Source: Halomonas sp. 7T (lineage in GTDB: Bacteria; Pseudomonadota; Gammaproteobacteria; Pseudomonadales; Halomonadaceae). Taken from it: DNA of 64,000 bases. The DNA lies in the NCBI RefSeq assembly GCF_025643255.1, contig NZ_CP087112.1, positions 2,046,001 through 2,110,000 on the forward strand, read 5' to 3'. Within the stretch, counting starts at the first letter, position 1; the number at the start of each line of letters is the position of its first letter. Positions 54,123 through 64,000 of the stretch are shown here, in pieces. The translations under genes and the position numbers were made by a program. Under the pieces are notes generated by a model, which did no database searches, was not told the DNA's origin, and saw only the letters and a list, made by a program, of their open reading frames with translations.

Positions 54123-54776
54123 TTAGAGCCCTTCGCGAATTACATCGGTGCCTTCTGGAATGTCAAAATCAAACAGGCTGCGGTCAATAACGCCATTGCG
54201 GGTAATATTGCTAAAGGTAATCGCTGTGCGCTGGCCGGTGCTATCCATCATCCATAGCTCGGTCAGCGTTTGGTTATCAAACACCATGCTTAGCTCTTCA
54301 AACAGGGTATCCGCAGAAGAAGGAATCAACGTAAATACGTCATCGCCATCTTCCTGCTCATAAAACACCTCGTAACTAGCGGTCAGATCGTCGGCGCTAC
54401 CTGACAGCAACAGCGCAGGCGTATGGGAAACCCGATTATCCATTGCCTGTACCGTTACCTGCTCAAGATCCGGGTCATATAAGTGAACGTCGCTACCGTC
54501 TGACACTACGATTTGCGAGTACGGCGCCTCCACTTCCCAGCGCAGCATGCCAGGGCGAGAGAGCCACATTTCGCCTCGGGCGCTCTGCAAGCGCTCGCCG
54601 TCGCCACCCAGTATTTGCTGTTCAAAGCTTGCGTGATAGCTCTCTAGCGGATCGAGCCGTTCGGTCAGGCGCTCGGCTGCTTCATTGGCCCACAGGGCTG
54701 GGGATGCAAAGGTTAAACCCAATGCGCTGGCAGCCAACATCAGTGGTGAGGTGCGTCGTGTATGCGTCTCGCGCAT
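54123..54776 (-). CDS. lolA: Outer-membrane lipoprotein carrier LolA
   Basis: 217 residues from the ATG at 54776 (GGGAG upstream); the longer frame lacks a signal. Signal peptide ends near SPALWA-NE. The mature protein has LDPLESYHASFEQQILGGDG and GEMWLSRPGMLRWEVEAPYS, the LolA half-barrel pattern. Carries lipoproteins from LolCDE to LolB in the periplasm. It follows ftsK at 186 bp in the same direction, as in many gammaproteobacteria. Confidence 0.93.
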   Translation of the reverse strand: MRETHTRRTSPLMLAASALGLTFASPALWANEAAERLTERLDPLESYHASFEQQILGGDGERLQSARGEMWLSRPGMLRWEVEAPYSQIVVSDGSDVHLYDPDLEQVTVQAMDNRVSHTPALLLSGSADDLTASYEVFYEQEDGDDVFTLIPSSADTLFEELSMVFDNQTLTELWMMDSTGQRTAITFSNITRNGVIDRSLFDFDIPEGTDVIREGL

Positions 54777-54962
54777 TACTTTACTCCCTAGGCAGTGATT
54801 GCCAAAAGCGGTGGTACTTAAAACCGACGTTGTAACAAATGTTCTAACGGATGGCCTTAAGAGATTCCATATAGCCTCTATGACGCGAAACGCACCGTAG
54901 GGTTTCACCCACGGCGCGACTTCCACGTTTGTTGCATGTTTTATAATGTGTTTACTGCTGCT

Positions 54963-57900
54963 TTAGTGGCCCACCGGGGGCGGCGCCAGCACCTCGCGGG
55001 CACCGTTAGTGCCCATTGAGGAGACTACGCCTGCACTCTCCATGGCCTCGACCAACCGTGCGGCTCGGTTATAACCGATTTTAAAGCGGCGCTGCACTGC
55101 TGAAATAGAGGCTTTACGGGTTTCCGTTACAAACTGCACGGCCTCGTCATATAGCGCATCTTGTTCAGCGTCGTCACCATCCACGCCGTCAGCTTCCAGG
55201 CCAGTCAATGCGTCTGCCGTCACACCGCCGGAAAGAATCTCCTCAATGTACTCTGGCGCGCCTCGGCGCTTCCAGTCGTCGACGACCCGGTGGACTTCAT
55301 CATCATCGACAAAGGCACCGTGAATACGATTGGGAGGCCCTGACCCCGCAGGCAGATAGAGCATATCACCGTGACCGAGCAAGCTTTCCGCCCCGCCTTG
55401 ATCAAGAATGGTGCGCGAATCAATCCGTGATGAGACCTGAAACGCCATCCGCGAGGGAATGTTTGCTTTAATCAAACCGGTCACCACATCAACCGATGGG
55501 CGCTGGGTGGCGAGAATCAAGTGGATACCTGCCGCACGCGCTTTTTGCGCCAACCGCGCGATCAACTCTTCCACTTTTTTACCGACAATCATAAACATAT
55601 CGGCAAATTCATCGATCACCACCACGATGTAGGGCAGCTTTTCAAGCACCGGCGGCGTTTGGTGCATTTCCCATGGCTGTGGCTCCCATAACGGGTCGGC
55701 CACTTGCGCGCCAGCACGTTCGGCCTCATCCAAGCGGCCATTAAAGCCGGCGATATTCCGCACGCCCATCGCGGCCATCAGCTTATAGCGACGTTCCATT
55801 TCCGCCACACACCAGCGCAGGCTATTGGCCGCCTCTTTCATGTCGGTGACCACGGGTGCCAACAGGTGCGGGATGCCATCGTATACGGAAAGCTCCAGCA
55901 TTTTCGGGTCGACCATGATCAGTTTTAACTCGTCGGGTTTAGCTTTGAGCAGCATCGAAATCAACATGGCGTTAACGCCTACCGATTTACCCGACCCCGT
56001 GGTACCGGCCACCAGCAGGTGGGGCATTTTACCCAGGTTGGCCACGACCGGGCCGCCACCGATATCCTGGCCTAATGCCATGGTAAGCGGCGAGGTTTCC
56101 TGCTGGTAACGGTCTGAGTCGATCACTTCACGCAGGCGAATCATCGCCCGGTGCGGGTTAGGAATCTCTATACCTACTGTTGGACGACCAGGAATCACCT
56201 CCACAACGCGAACGCTCTTCACCATCAGCGAGCGCGCTAGGTCTTTGGCAAGGTTACTAATTTTCGATACCTTAACCCCGGCAGCAGGCTTAATCTCAAA
56301 ACGGGTAATCACCGGCCCCGGCCAAGTATCGACAACTTCCGCCTTAACGCCGTATTCGCGTAGCCGAACTTCCAGCAGCTCCGCCATATCGGCCAACTGT
56401 TCTTCGGTATAGTTGGGTTGATGCGGCTCTGGTGGCGTTAATAGCTGCAGGCTTGGCACTTCTCCTTCCGGCTCGTCCAGGGTTTCAAAAGCTGGACGCT
56501 GGCTCTGTAAGTGTTCAACTGTCCACAAAGTGGGGCCATTATCAGCCTCCTCCTCAGCGGGCGCTGAGAACGTTGGCTCATGACGCCCCGTTGCCGGTTC
56601 CGCTGCCGGTTTCGGTTCCGCTGCTAGTGGAACATCCTGTTCATCTTCGTCCCATACGGGCTCTGGCACGACTTCTGGCACCCGCTCACGACGCGGCTCT
56701 GCGGCTATTGGCCCCGCAGGCTCAGCCGTCTCAGCAGGCGGGAAGTGTGGCGATAGGGGTGCCACTGGCTCTGCTGCTATCCGCTCTGCTGCTAGCGGCT
56801 TTGGTGCTATCGGTTCTGGTGCTGTTGATTCCGCTGGCTGTTGCGCGTCCGGCTCAGGCACATAGTGCTCTGCCTCTGGGGCGGGTGCTTTAGCAGACAT
56901 CGGCGCAATAGGCTCTTCAGGCGAGTCTGCGCGAATTGCAAAGGCGTCTTCCCGCGGCGGTCCGCTAGGCGTTGGCTCATTCGCGGTAGACTCATTAGCG
57001 GGCTCTACGGGTGGCGGCTCAACCGGTGCAACCGAGGGCTCTGCCTTAGCAAGCCGCTCGCTTGGCACTGCTGCCGCTTCCCAGGGGATAGAGGTATCTG
57101 TTGTGGTGGAAGTCGCTTCTTCTGTACTCGTAAACGCGGTAGAGAAACTAGGTTCACGCCGTTCTCGCCCACGAAAACGTATGGATTGCGGCTCTTCGTG
57201 CTCCGCTTCACTGCCCGCCCCCTCGTCATGCTCGTGGCGCTGCTCCGCCTCTGTCTGAGGTGCCTGACTAACCTGTTTCCCGCTATCTTTTGTCGCACGG
57301 AGTGGCACTGGCACATCGTGCTCCTGGGTAAACCGCTCAGGCTCTGGCACCACGGGTTCTGCACTGGGTTCCGTAGCCGGATGAGGAGTGTCGTCATCTG
57401 CTGTGGGCACGGATGCTTCGAACTCGGCTGTTTGAGGCTCCATGCGGGCCCGCTCTTTTACCTTTTGCGAAGCGGCTTTGGCCGCTGCACGCACAGCAGC
57501 ACGTTCGGCTCGCTTCTCTTGCCCTTTCGCACGCCGAGCGCTGAACCAGCCGCCTAACTTACATAGCCGACGTCCCACTTCATCAGCGACTTGCAGCCAC
57601 GACATGCCGCTAAATAACGGAAAGCCGATTAAAATAAGCGCGGCAGCTATTAGCCCAACCCCACCGCTGCTCACCAACGGCTTTAACGTGCCGACTAAGC
57701 CCTCACCTAGAATGCCGCCGGAGGCATAGGGCAAAATACTGTTGGGATGATAAAAATGCAGTGCACCCAGCATTGTGGTGCCAAACATCAGGAGCAATAA
57801 GCCACCAGTATGCACAGCGATAGCGATAGGATCGACTTCAAAACGCACTTGTCGGGAGCGCATGAGCCACCAAGCGGCGTAGCCCAACATCCCCGGCCAC

Positions 57901-58220
57901 CAAAGCGCACTGGCCCCCAGCAGCGAGTAGAGGACATCGGCGAGCCACGCACCCACCGGGCCCATCCAGTTACGCACGTCTGTTTCCGGCCCTTGATATG
58001 ACCATCCAGGGTCTGCGGGATGGTAACTAAACAGTGCTAATAATAGGAACACACATAACGCCAGCAGCACCACGACAACGCCTTCGCGCACCGAGCCCTG
58101 CAAACGCAGACCAAACCGGCGGGCTTTATCCTTTGCCGCTTTAACCCTGGCCGAAGAGGTTGATGATGATTGACGCGAATTTCGCTGCGTTCGCTTGTCT
58201 ACTGCCTTATTTACTTTCAA
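54963..58220 (-). CDS. ftsK: DNA translocase FtsK
   Basis: 1085 residues. Four membrane helices in the first 200 residues anchor it at the septum. A Pro/Glu/Ala-rich linker (about 220-590) contains many EP and AP units. The motor follows with Walker [20 protein letters not shown], Walker [20 protein letters not shown] and [20 protein letters not shown]. The C-terminal gamma winged helix ([19 protein letters not shown]) reads KOPS/dif-proximal DNA. It pumps chromosome termini and activates XerCD. Intact. Confidence 0.96.
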   Translation of the reverse strand: MKVNKAVDKRTQRNSRQSSSTSSARVKAAKDKARRFGLRLQGSVREGVVVVLLALCVFLLLALFSYHPADPGWSYQGPETDVRNWMGPVGAWLADVLYSLLGASALWWPGMLGYAAWWLMRSRQVRFEVDPIAIAVHTGGLLLLMFGTTMLGALHFYHPNSILPYASGGILGEGLVGTLKPLVSSGGVGLIAAALILIGFPLFSGMSWLQVADEVGRRLCKLGGWFSARRAKGQEKRAERAAVRAAAKAASQKVKERARMEPQTAEFEASVPTADDDTPHPATEPSAEPVVPEPERFTQEHDVPVPLRATKDSGKQVSQAPQTEAEQRHEHDEGAGSEAEHEEPQSIRFRGRERREPSFSTAFTSTEEATSTTTDTSIPWEAAAVPSERLAKAEPSVAPVEPPPVEPANESTANEPTPSGPPREDAFAIRADSPEEPIAPMSAKAPAPEAEHYVPEPDAQQPAESTAPEPIAPKPLAAERIAAEPVAPLSPHFPPAETAEPAGPIAAEPRRERVPEVVPEPVWDEDEQDVPLAAEPKPAAEPATGRHEPTFSAPAEEEADNGPTLWTVEHLQSQRPAFETLDEPEGEVPSLQLLTPPEPHQPNYTEEQLADMAELLEVRLREYGVKAEVVDTWPGPVITRFEIKPAAGVKVSKISNLAKDLARSLMVKSVRVVEVIPGRPTVGIEIPNPHRAMIRLREVIDSDRYQQETSPLTMALGQDIGGGPVVANLGKMPHLLVAGTTGSGKSVGVNAMLISMLLKAKPDELKLIMVDPKMLELSVYDGIPHLLAPVVTDMKEAANSLRWCVAEMERRYKLMAAMGVRNIAGFNGRLDEAERAGAQVADPLWEPQPWEMHQTPPVLEKLPYIVVVIDEFADMFMIVGKKVEELIARLAQKARAAGIHLILATQRPSVDVVTGLIKANIPSRMAFQVSSRIDSRTILDQGGAESLLGHGDMLYLPAGSGPPNRIHGAFVDDDEVHRVVDDWKRRGAPEYIEEILSGGVTADALTGLEADGVDGDDAEQDALYDEAVQFVTETRKASISAVQRRFKIGYNRAARLVEAMESAGVVSSMGTNGAREVLAPPPVGH

Positions 58221-58336
58221 GCGATTCTCCCTTTACACCTCAATGGCGTCTTTAATCCACTTGCGAGTTTGCATCATACCGAGCATCCTTGCGCCGTCAC
58301 AGAGCTTCTTGAAGCGCTCAGTAACAGGAGCAAGCA

Positions 58337-59083
58337 ATGCTACCTTGGCTTTCATCGCCAGATCCGCGATTCCCTTCTACCATGCAGGCGCTCGACTCAC
58401 CCAATGGCTTGCTGGCCGCCGGTGGAGAACTCTCTCCCAACTGGTTAGTCGACGCTTACCGCCGGGGTATTTTTCCATGGTACAGCGACGACGAGCCTAT
58501 TTTATGGTGGAGCCCTAACCCGCGCATGGTCTTGCAGCCTGCACAGTTTATACGGCGCCGCAGTCTTACCAAGCGCCTGCGTAATGGTGGCTTTACCGTT
58601 ACATTAGATCAACACTTTGAGCACGTGATTGACGCTTGCGCAGCCCCCCGTCAAGGCGAGCCAGGCACATGGATCAACACGGATATGCGCCGCGCTTATC
58701 AGCGCCTGCACACGTTAGGCATTGCCCATAGTATTGAAGTACACCAGTCAGATCAGTTAGTAGGGGGCCTGTATGGGTTAGCCATGGGGCCCGTATTTTT
58801 TGGCGAGTCAATGTTTTCACACGTTCCCGATGCGTCAAAGGTAGCCCTTGCCCATCTAGCCCATGCCATGCAGCACCATGGCGGTGAATTAATCGACTGC
58901 CAAATGCATACACCTCATTTAGCAAGCCTTGGCGCAACAACGGTCGCTCGGGAGACATTCATCAACTATCTTGAGAAGTGGTTACCAGAAAAAGCATTTA
59001 GATTAACACCTTCAGCCCATGCGGCACCCATTGTGCCAACGTCACCATGGCTGGCTGCTGTAGCCTCGGTTGAACACCCCTAA
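58337..59083 (+). CDS. aat: Leucyl/phenylalanyl-tRNA-protein transferase
   Basis: 248 residues; adds Leu or Phe to N-terminal Lys/Arg, creating ClpS-recognised degrons. Family blocks: LLAAGGELSPNWLVDAYRRG, FPWYSDDEPILWWSPNPRMV, and VGGLYGLAMGPVFFGESMFS. GGAG ribosome site. First of the N-degron genes. Confidence 0.95.
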   Translation: MLPWLSSPDPRFPSTMQALDSPNGLLAAGGELSPNWLVDAYRRGIFPWYSDDEPILWWSPNPRMVLQPAQFIRRRSLTKRLRNGGFTVTLDQHFEHVIDACAAPRQGEPGTWINTDMRRAYQRLHTLGIAHSIEVHQSDQLVGGLYGLAMGPVFFGESMFSHVPDASKVALAHLAHAMQHHGGELIDCQMHTPHLASLGATTVARETFINYLEKWLPEKAFRLTPSAHAAPIVPTSPWLAAVASVEHP

Positions 59084-59117
59084 TCGATGGACGCCAGTTT
59101 AAACAAGGAGGCAAGCC

Positions 59118-59852
59118 GTGAGTAGTAACGCACCTCGTCGCCCTGTGCGGGATTTGCGCTTCTTCCTGACCGTGCCACACGCTTGCAGCTACCTGCCAGA
59201 TAGGGAAGCGACTACGCTGTTTCTAGACCCCCAAGAATCGCCGGTTCCTGGTGTTTACGACTCACTGTCACTGTTGGGTTTTCGGCGCAGCGGCCGCCAC
59301 CTGTATCGCCCTCATTGCGAAGGCTGTAATGCCTGTCGCTCGGTACGTATTCCCGTTAGCCACTTTAGCGCCAACCGTACCCAGCGAAAAATCTTACGCC
59401 GCAATCAAGATATTACCATGCGCGTAGTGCCCGCTCGTTTTTTACCTGAACACTACGCCCTGTATGCTGACTATATCCGCTTACGCCACGCCGACGGCGA
59501 TATGTACCCCCCCAGCCGAGAACAGTACCGCACCTTTCTCACCCTCAATGAGCCATATGCCCAGTTATTAGAAATGTATTTGGGCGAGGAGCTAGTGGCC
59601 GTCGCCGCCTTTGATCAGCTGGAGCATGGCCTTTCCGCGATTTATACATTTTTTGCGGTAAGTGACGAACTCGACAAGCGCTCTCTTGGCACGCTGGCAA
59701 TTCTTAAGTTAATCGATCTTTGCCATAAAAAAGCGCTGCCCCACCTCTATTTGGGTTACTGGATTGAGGAGTGTCGAAAAATGCGCTACAAACGCGCTTT
59801 TTCACCCATTGAGATACTGGATGGGCGACACTGGCGGCCATTAATTGACTAA
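59118..59852 (+). CDS. bpt: Aspartate/glutamate leucyltransferase (ATE-like)
   Basis: 244 residues of the bacterial ATE family; Bpt adds Leu to N-terminal Asp/Glu. N-terminal Cys cluster HACSYLPDRE and HCEGCNACRSVRIPVSHF, C-terminal domain with YLGYWIEECRKMRYKRAFSP. AAGGAGG precedes the GTG start. 34 bp after aat; infA follows after 149 bp. Confidence 0.94.
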   Translation: MSSNAPRRPVRDLRFFLTVPHACSYLPDREATTLFLDPQESPVPGVYDSLSLLGFRRSGRHLYRPHCEGCNACRSVRIPVSHFSANRTQRKILRRNQDITMRVVPARFLPEHYALYADYIRLRHADGDMYPPSREQYRTFLTLNEPYAQLLEMYLGEELVAVAAFDQLEHGLSAIYTFFAVSDELDKRSLGTLAILKLIDLCHKKALPHLYLGYWIEECRKMRYKRAFSPIEILDGRHWRPLID

Positions 59853-59871
59853 ACTAGCCAGCTTTTTTGCC

Positions 59872-59928
59872 TTGACGGCAGGCTTGCGGCACAATATAGC
59901 GCTGTTTCTCTGGCGCCTGAGATATAAT
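59872..59928 (+). promoter_or_regulatory. Promoter region of infA
   Basis: TTGACG (59872-59877), 17 bp, TATAGC (59895-59900) is one candidate; a consensus -10 TATAAT at 59923-59928 is a second without a good -35. Both lie in the bpt-infA gap. Confidence 0.45.
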
Positions 59929-60001
59929 AACGCCTTACGAAGCAACTGTTCGACTAACCGTTATCTTAAATACTACGTTAAATAAGTGAGGATCTGCCTA
60001 T

Positions 60002-60220
60002 ATGGCACGCGAAGATCATATTGAAATGGAAGGTGTTATTGTTGATACCCTTCCCAACACCATGTTCCGTGTTGAGCTTGAAAACGGCCATGTCGTTACC
60101 GCTCACATTTCTGGCAAGATGCGTAAAAACTACATCCGCATCCTGACAGGCGATAAGGTAAAAGTGGAACTGACGCCTTACGATCTTTCTAAAGGCCGTA
60201 TCGTCTACCGTTCGCGCTAA
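60002..60220 (+). CDS. infA: Translation initiation factor IF-1
   Basis: 72 residues, the invariant S1/OB-fold IF-1: [20 protein letters not shown] and [20 protein letters not shown]. Essential; binds the 30S A-site. Confidence 0.98.
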   Translation: MAREDHIEMEGVIVDTLPNTMFRVELENGHVVTAHISGKMRKNYIRILTGDKVKVELTPYDLSKGRIVYRSR

Positions 60221-60302
60221 GCCTTGATGACGCTTGTTGAGTAAGCTCTGCTAGTGCATGTACGTCTGATTTAAATACGGCGCCGCTCCCTGGAAACGAC
60301 AA

Positions 60303-60323
60303 CGCCCCGTCGGTGACAGGGCG
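60303..60323. terminator. Hairpin between infA and clpA
   Basis: CGCCC-C-GTC, GGT loop, GAC-A-GGGCG between convergent genes. Moderate stem with one mismatch; likely serves both. Confidence 0.6.
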
Positions 60324-60453
60324 CTGTGCGTATATTTTGCTTACTGAGGTGTCTTGCTTACTGAGGCTTACACCACACCGACTCTTTTAGCATTAAATGT
60401 CAGACACAAAGAGTCGAGCATGGTGGTGCTTACAAAGCGACTTAGCGCCCTTC

Positions 60454-62730
60454 TCAGGGCGCATCCGCCATTTCCGATTCGGTAGAAAGATGCAGTTCGC
60501 CCTCTTCCAGGCTGACATGCACTATCCCACCCTGGTCTGCCAACTCGCCGAACAAAATCATCTCAGCCAGCGGCTTCTTGAGTTTCTCTTGAATCAAGCG
60601 GGCCATGGGGCGTGCGCCCATATCGGGATCGTAGCCTTTCTCGGCCAGCCAATCTCTTGCCGTATCATCTACCTCCAGCTGAACGCGTTTCTCATCAAGC
60701 TGCGCCTGAAGTTCAATCAAGAACTTATCAACCACGTTGCGCACCACAGAGGTATGCAGCGCATGGAACTGAATAATCCCATCCAAGCGGTTGCGGAACT
60801 CTGGGGAGAAAGTCCGACGAATCACTTCCATGGCATCGGTAGAGTGATCCTGACTCTGGAAGCCAATCGAACGGCGCGACGCCTGCTCAGCGCCTGCGTT
60901 AGACGTCATAATCACGATCACATGGCGGAAATCGGCTTCACGGCCGTTGTTATCCGTCAGGCGGCCATGGTCCATAACCTGCAGTAGCAAGTTAAAGACT
61001 TCTGGGTGCGCCTTTTCAATCTCATCAAGTAGCAAAACACAGTGAGGCTGCTTGGTGACCGCTTCTGTGAGCAAACCACCCTGGTCATAACCCACATAGC
61101 CAGGAGGAGCGCCAATCAAGCGCGATACGGTGTGGCGCTCCATGTACTCCGACATATCAAAGCGCACCAGCTCAATGCCCATAATATGCGCAAGCTGCTT
61201 AGCCACTTCGGTTTTACCCACCCCAGTAGGCCCTGCAAACAGGAAGCTACCCACGGGTTTATCGGGTGACTTGAGCCCAGCACGAGACAGCTTGATCGCA
61301 GCAGAGAGCGAGTCAATCGCTTCATCCTGGCCAAACACCAGCATTTTTAGATCGCGATCAAGCTTTTCAAGCAGCTTGCGATCCGAGCTTGATACGCTTT
61401 TCGGCGGTATACGGGCAATGGAGGCTACAACGGCTTCCACCTGCTCTACATCAATCGTGGGCGTGCGCACTTCCGGCGGTAGCATACGCTGGTGCGCGCC
61501 TGCTTCATCAATGACATCAATGGCTTTATCGGGTAAAAAACGATCGTTAATGTAACGATCCGCTAAGCGCGCCGCACTTTCTAAAGCACCGTCGGTGTAC
61601 TTGAGCTCGTGGTGCTCCTCAAAGCGTGAGCGCAACCCTTTGAGGATCTTGATGGTGTCTTCGACAGAGGGCGCAAGCACATCCACTTTTTGAAAGCGGC
61701 GCGCCAGGGCACGATCTTTCTCAAAGATACCGCGAAACTCTTGGAAGGTTGTTGAACCGATACAACGTAGCTCGCCAGAGGAGAGCAACGGTTTTAACAG
61801 GTTAGACGCGTCCATCACGCCGCCAGAAGCCGCACCGGCACCAATCACGGTGTGAATTTCATCGATAAACAGCACAGCGTTGGGTTGCTTACGCAGCTCA
61901 CTCAACAAACTTTTCAGACGCTTTTCGAAATCACCGCGGTACTTCGTACCCGCTAGCAGCGCGCCCATGTCCAATGAGTAAACGACTGCATCGGCGATGA
62001 CCTCAGGCACGTCCTCTTCAACAATACGTTTAGCCAAGCCTTCGGCGATAGCGGTCTTACCTACACCGGCTTCACCCACCAGCAGCGGGTTATTTTTACG
62101 GCGGCGGGCCAGAATTTGTACCACGCGCTCTAGCTCATGGTCACGGCCAATCAATGGGTCAATTTTACCTTGCCGCGCCTGCTCATTCAGGTTGGTGGCA
62201 TAGCCAGTCAACGGGTGTGCGGCACCTTCTGCGCTACCCTCTTCAGCATCTTCGCTTTCTGGCGAAGAAGGAGATTGTGCAGGGCCATGGCCCGCTACTT
62301 TAGAGATACCATGGGCGATGTAATTCACCGCGTCCACGCGCGCAACGCTCTGTTGCTTCAGGAAATAAACCGCTTGGCTCTCCTGCTCGGAAAAGATAGC
62401 GACCAGCACGTTAGCACCGGTGACTTCACTTTTGCCGGATGACTGTACGTGGAACACCGCACGCTGCAGCACACGCTGAAAACCAAGCGTTGGCTGCGTT
62501 TCACGGTCACCCTGTCCTTCAGGGATCAGTGGCGTGGTCGAGTTAATAAAATCCTGCAGATCGGACCGCAGCTTATCGAGGTTAGCCCCGCACGCCTTCA
62601 ATACGTCCACCGCTGAGGCATTGTCCAACAATGCTAGGAGCAGGTGCTCAACGGTCATGAATTCGTGACGCTTAGAACGCGCCACGGTAAAGGCCGTGTT
62701 CAGGGTCAGTTCAAGTTCTTTGCTCAGCAT
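60454..62730 (-). CDS. clpA: ATP-dependent Clp protease ATP-binding subunit ClpA
   Basis: 758 residues; hexameric unfoldase of ClpAP. N-domain repeats (about 1-140), first AAA+ with [20 protein letters not shown], second with [20 protein letters not shown] and [20 protein letters not shown] Walker B ([20 protein letters not shown]). The ClpP-docking loop and IGF-type motif ([10 protein letters not shown]) are visible. 138 bp downstream of clpS in the same direction. Confidence 0.97.
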   Translation of the reverse strand: MLSKELELTLNTAFTVARSKRHEFMTVEHLLLALLDNASAVDVLKACGANLDKLRSDLQDFINSTTPLIPEGQGDRETQPTLGFQRVLQRAVFHVQSSGKSEVTGANVLVAIFSEQESQAVYFLKQQSVARVDAVNYIAHGISKVAGHGPAQSPSSPESEDAEEGSAEGAAHPLTGYATNLNEQARQGKIDPLIGRDHELERVVQILARRRKNNPLLVGEAGVGKTAIAEGLAKRIVEEDVPEVIADAVVYSLDMGALLAGTKYRGDFEKRLKSLLSELRKQPNAVLFIDEIHTVIGAGAASGGVMDASNLLKPLLSSGELRCIGSTTFQEFRGIFEKDRALARRFQKVDVLAPSVEDTIKILKGLRSRFEEHHELKYTDGALESAARLADRYINDRFLPDKAIDVIDEAGAHQRMLPPEVRTPTIDVEQVEAVVASIARIPPKSVSSSDRKLLEKLDRDLKMLVFGQDEAIDSLSAAIKLSRAGLKSPDKPVGSFLFAGPTGVGKTEVAKQLAHIMGIELVRFDMSEYMERHTVSRLIGAPPGYVGYDQGGLLTEAVTKQPHCVLLLDEIEKAHPEVFNLLLQVMDHGRLTDNNGREADFRHVIVIMTSNAGAEQASRRSIGFQSQDHSTDAMEVIRRTFSPEFRNRLDGIIQFHALHTSVVRNVVDKFLIELQAQLDEKRVQLEVDDTARDWLAEKGYDPDMGARPMARLIQEKLKKPLAEMILFGELADQGGIVHVSLEEGELHLSTESEMADAP

Positions 62731-62868
62731 GGCAGTCCCCTTTTCGCTACTACCTAGGGCATATTGCCACCTAGGGGTTGCATCGGATCAGTTTAATCGA
62801 CCGGCACTTTCAACATCGGGTACAAATGGCGCGGTTGCAAGCCCCTCCGCTAATTTTTTTCAACGCTT

Positions 62869-63240
62869 TCAGTTAGCGGATTCGATATCACACATTAATG
62901 GGTGCTCGCATTCACGGGCGTATTCATTGACTTGATAACTTTTCGTTTCAGCAATATCGCGAGTAAAAATACCGCAGGTCGCTTTCCCTTGAGTGTGCAC
63001 CGCCAGCATTACCTGCACTGCTTTTTCACTATCCATACCGAAAAAGCCTTGTAGAACTTCAACGACGAACTCCATGGGCGTGTAATCGTCGTTATGTAGC
63101 ACCACTTTGTACAACGGCGGCTGAGCTAACTCTGGCTTGGCTGTTTCTACCGCCAAGCCATCGTCATAGTCAGGCATATCAGGGCGCGAGACGCTTATTT
63201 GCAGCGTTGTCGCCAGGTGTGAACTATGAATATTGGGCAT
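62869..63240 (-). CDS. clpS: ClpA adaptor ClpS
   Basis: 123 residues from the ATG at 63240; MPDYDDG at 63177 is an alternative start and the N-terminal extension is poorly conserved. Core: [20 protein letters not shown] with the DD pocket residues and [20 protein letters not shown]. Delivers N-degron substrates to ClpA. With aat and bpt nearby, the window contains the full leucine-based N-degron set. Confidence 0.94.
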   Translation of the reverse strand: MPNIHSSHLATTLQISVSRPDMPDYDDGLAVETAKPELAQPPLYKVVLHNDDYTPMEFVVEVLQGFFGMDSEKAVQVMLAVHTQGKATCGIFTRDIAETKSYQVNEYARECEHPLMCDIESAN

Positions 63241-63365
63241 AAGCAACAAAGGTTATCGTCTCTCAGCTAACATGCGGCATCCATTGAGAATCGCTATCTT
63301 TATGAGACGCGCGCCATCAGCAAGGGTTCATGAAAAAATTAAATTATCACACTGGGTCAAACAAA

Positions 63366-63397
63366 AAACCCCCGCCCGCATCGCGGACGAGGGGTTT
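63366..63397 (-). terminator. Terminator of icd
   Basis: On the minus strand AAACCCC ... GGGGTTT arms around a GC-rich inner stem (CGTCCGC/GCGGGCG with a mismatch), then TTTTTTG, about 30 bp after the icd stop. Confidence 0.85.
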
Positions 63398-63429
63398 AGC
63401 AGCACTTAACGCGCTACCTATTTTGCTGA

Positions 63430-64000
<571 letters not shown>

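Noticed and set aside
56432..57557. Plus-strand frames opposite the FtsK linker
   Set aside because: Produced by the low-complexity Pro/Glu/Ala linker coding; not independent genes.

Overview
The window looks like chromosome of a halophilic gammaproteobacterium close to Halomonas/Vreelandella. The basis is the protein style of the core genes and a core gene order that includes a monomeric NADP-isocitrate dehydrogenase, a 180-kDa-class NAD-glutamate dehydrogenase, rmf, and the aat-bpt-infA // clpA-clpS arrangement. It falls into two parts that meet at a tRNA-Ser(GGA) near 29.92 kb. Left of the tRNA 3' end (1-29.9 kb) almost everything is accessory. Right of it (29.9-64 kb) is ordinary, densely packed core genome.

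Accessory part, left to right. A divergent chromate module (chrA partial / chrB) shares a perfect palindrome between its genes. Next is a two-gene toxin-antitoxin-like pair (DUF4411 PIN protein and HTH-ImmA/IrrE peptidase). A copper/envelope island follows: copper P1B-ATPase, DUF2933 membrane peptide and a Met-rich Spy-like periplasmic protein on the minus strand. On the plus strand are a small Cys/His exported protein, a Tat multicopper oxidase, a BNR-repeat lipoprotein, an accessory Lgt, an L,D-transpeptidase, a ferric-reductase-like membrane protein and a cardiolipin synthase-like PLD.

From 16.2 to 24.4 kb lies a nested mobile element that can be resolved to the base. An ISL3-family ISPpu12-like element (tnpA, lspA, CDF cation exporter, cadR/pbrR-type MerR; 24-bp inverted repeats at 16235-16258 and 24418-24441; 8-bp target duplication ATTAATCT) has landed inside a NadS/HigA-like antitoxin gene. 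It was itself hit by a Tn21-type mercury transposon (38-bp repeats at 17645-17682 and 22437-22474; target duplication TTTTT) carrying merR-TPCAD. In this mer transposon a deletion has fused the first 26 codons of merE to the C-terminal third of its Tn3-family transposase. The inner transposon can no longer move itself, but the outer ISL3 transposase is intact. The inner insertion also rewrote the C-terminus of lspA.

From 24.5 to 29.8 kb is an AT-rich remnant of a satellite-like element. It has a Gp2/YagK-YfjJ HUH-like protein, an AlpA-like excisionase/regulator, a 574-codon protein with a duplicated winged-helix-like domain divergent from an RHH-like protein, iteron-like 13-bp repeats between those two, and IS3 transposase debris next to the tRNA.

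Core part. It starts with a thioesterase, a YdjA-like nitroreductase, queF and yadGH ABC exporter genes. A tRNA operon follows, alternating three tRNA-Glu(TTC) and three tRNA-Gly(GCC) with one broken tRNA-Gly copy, all behind one strong promoter. After this come msrB, rbgA/ylqF, alaA-like aminotransferase, htpX, pdxB, a WGR-like small protein, a glutaredoxin-like protein, rlmKL, rmf, pyrD, NAD-GDH, trmA, murI, a hemerythrin-like protein, rarA, lolA and ftsK. The right end is an N-degron block (aat, bpt, clpA, clpS around infA) and the 3' end of icd. No rRNA, CRISPR array or integrase gene was found.
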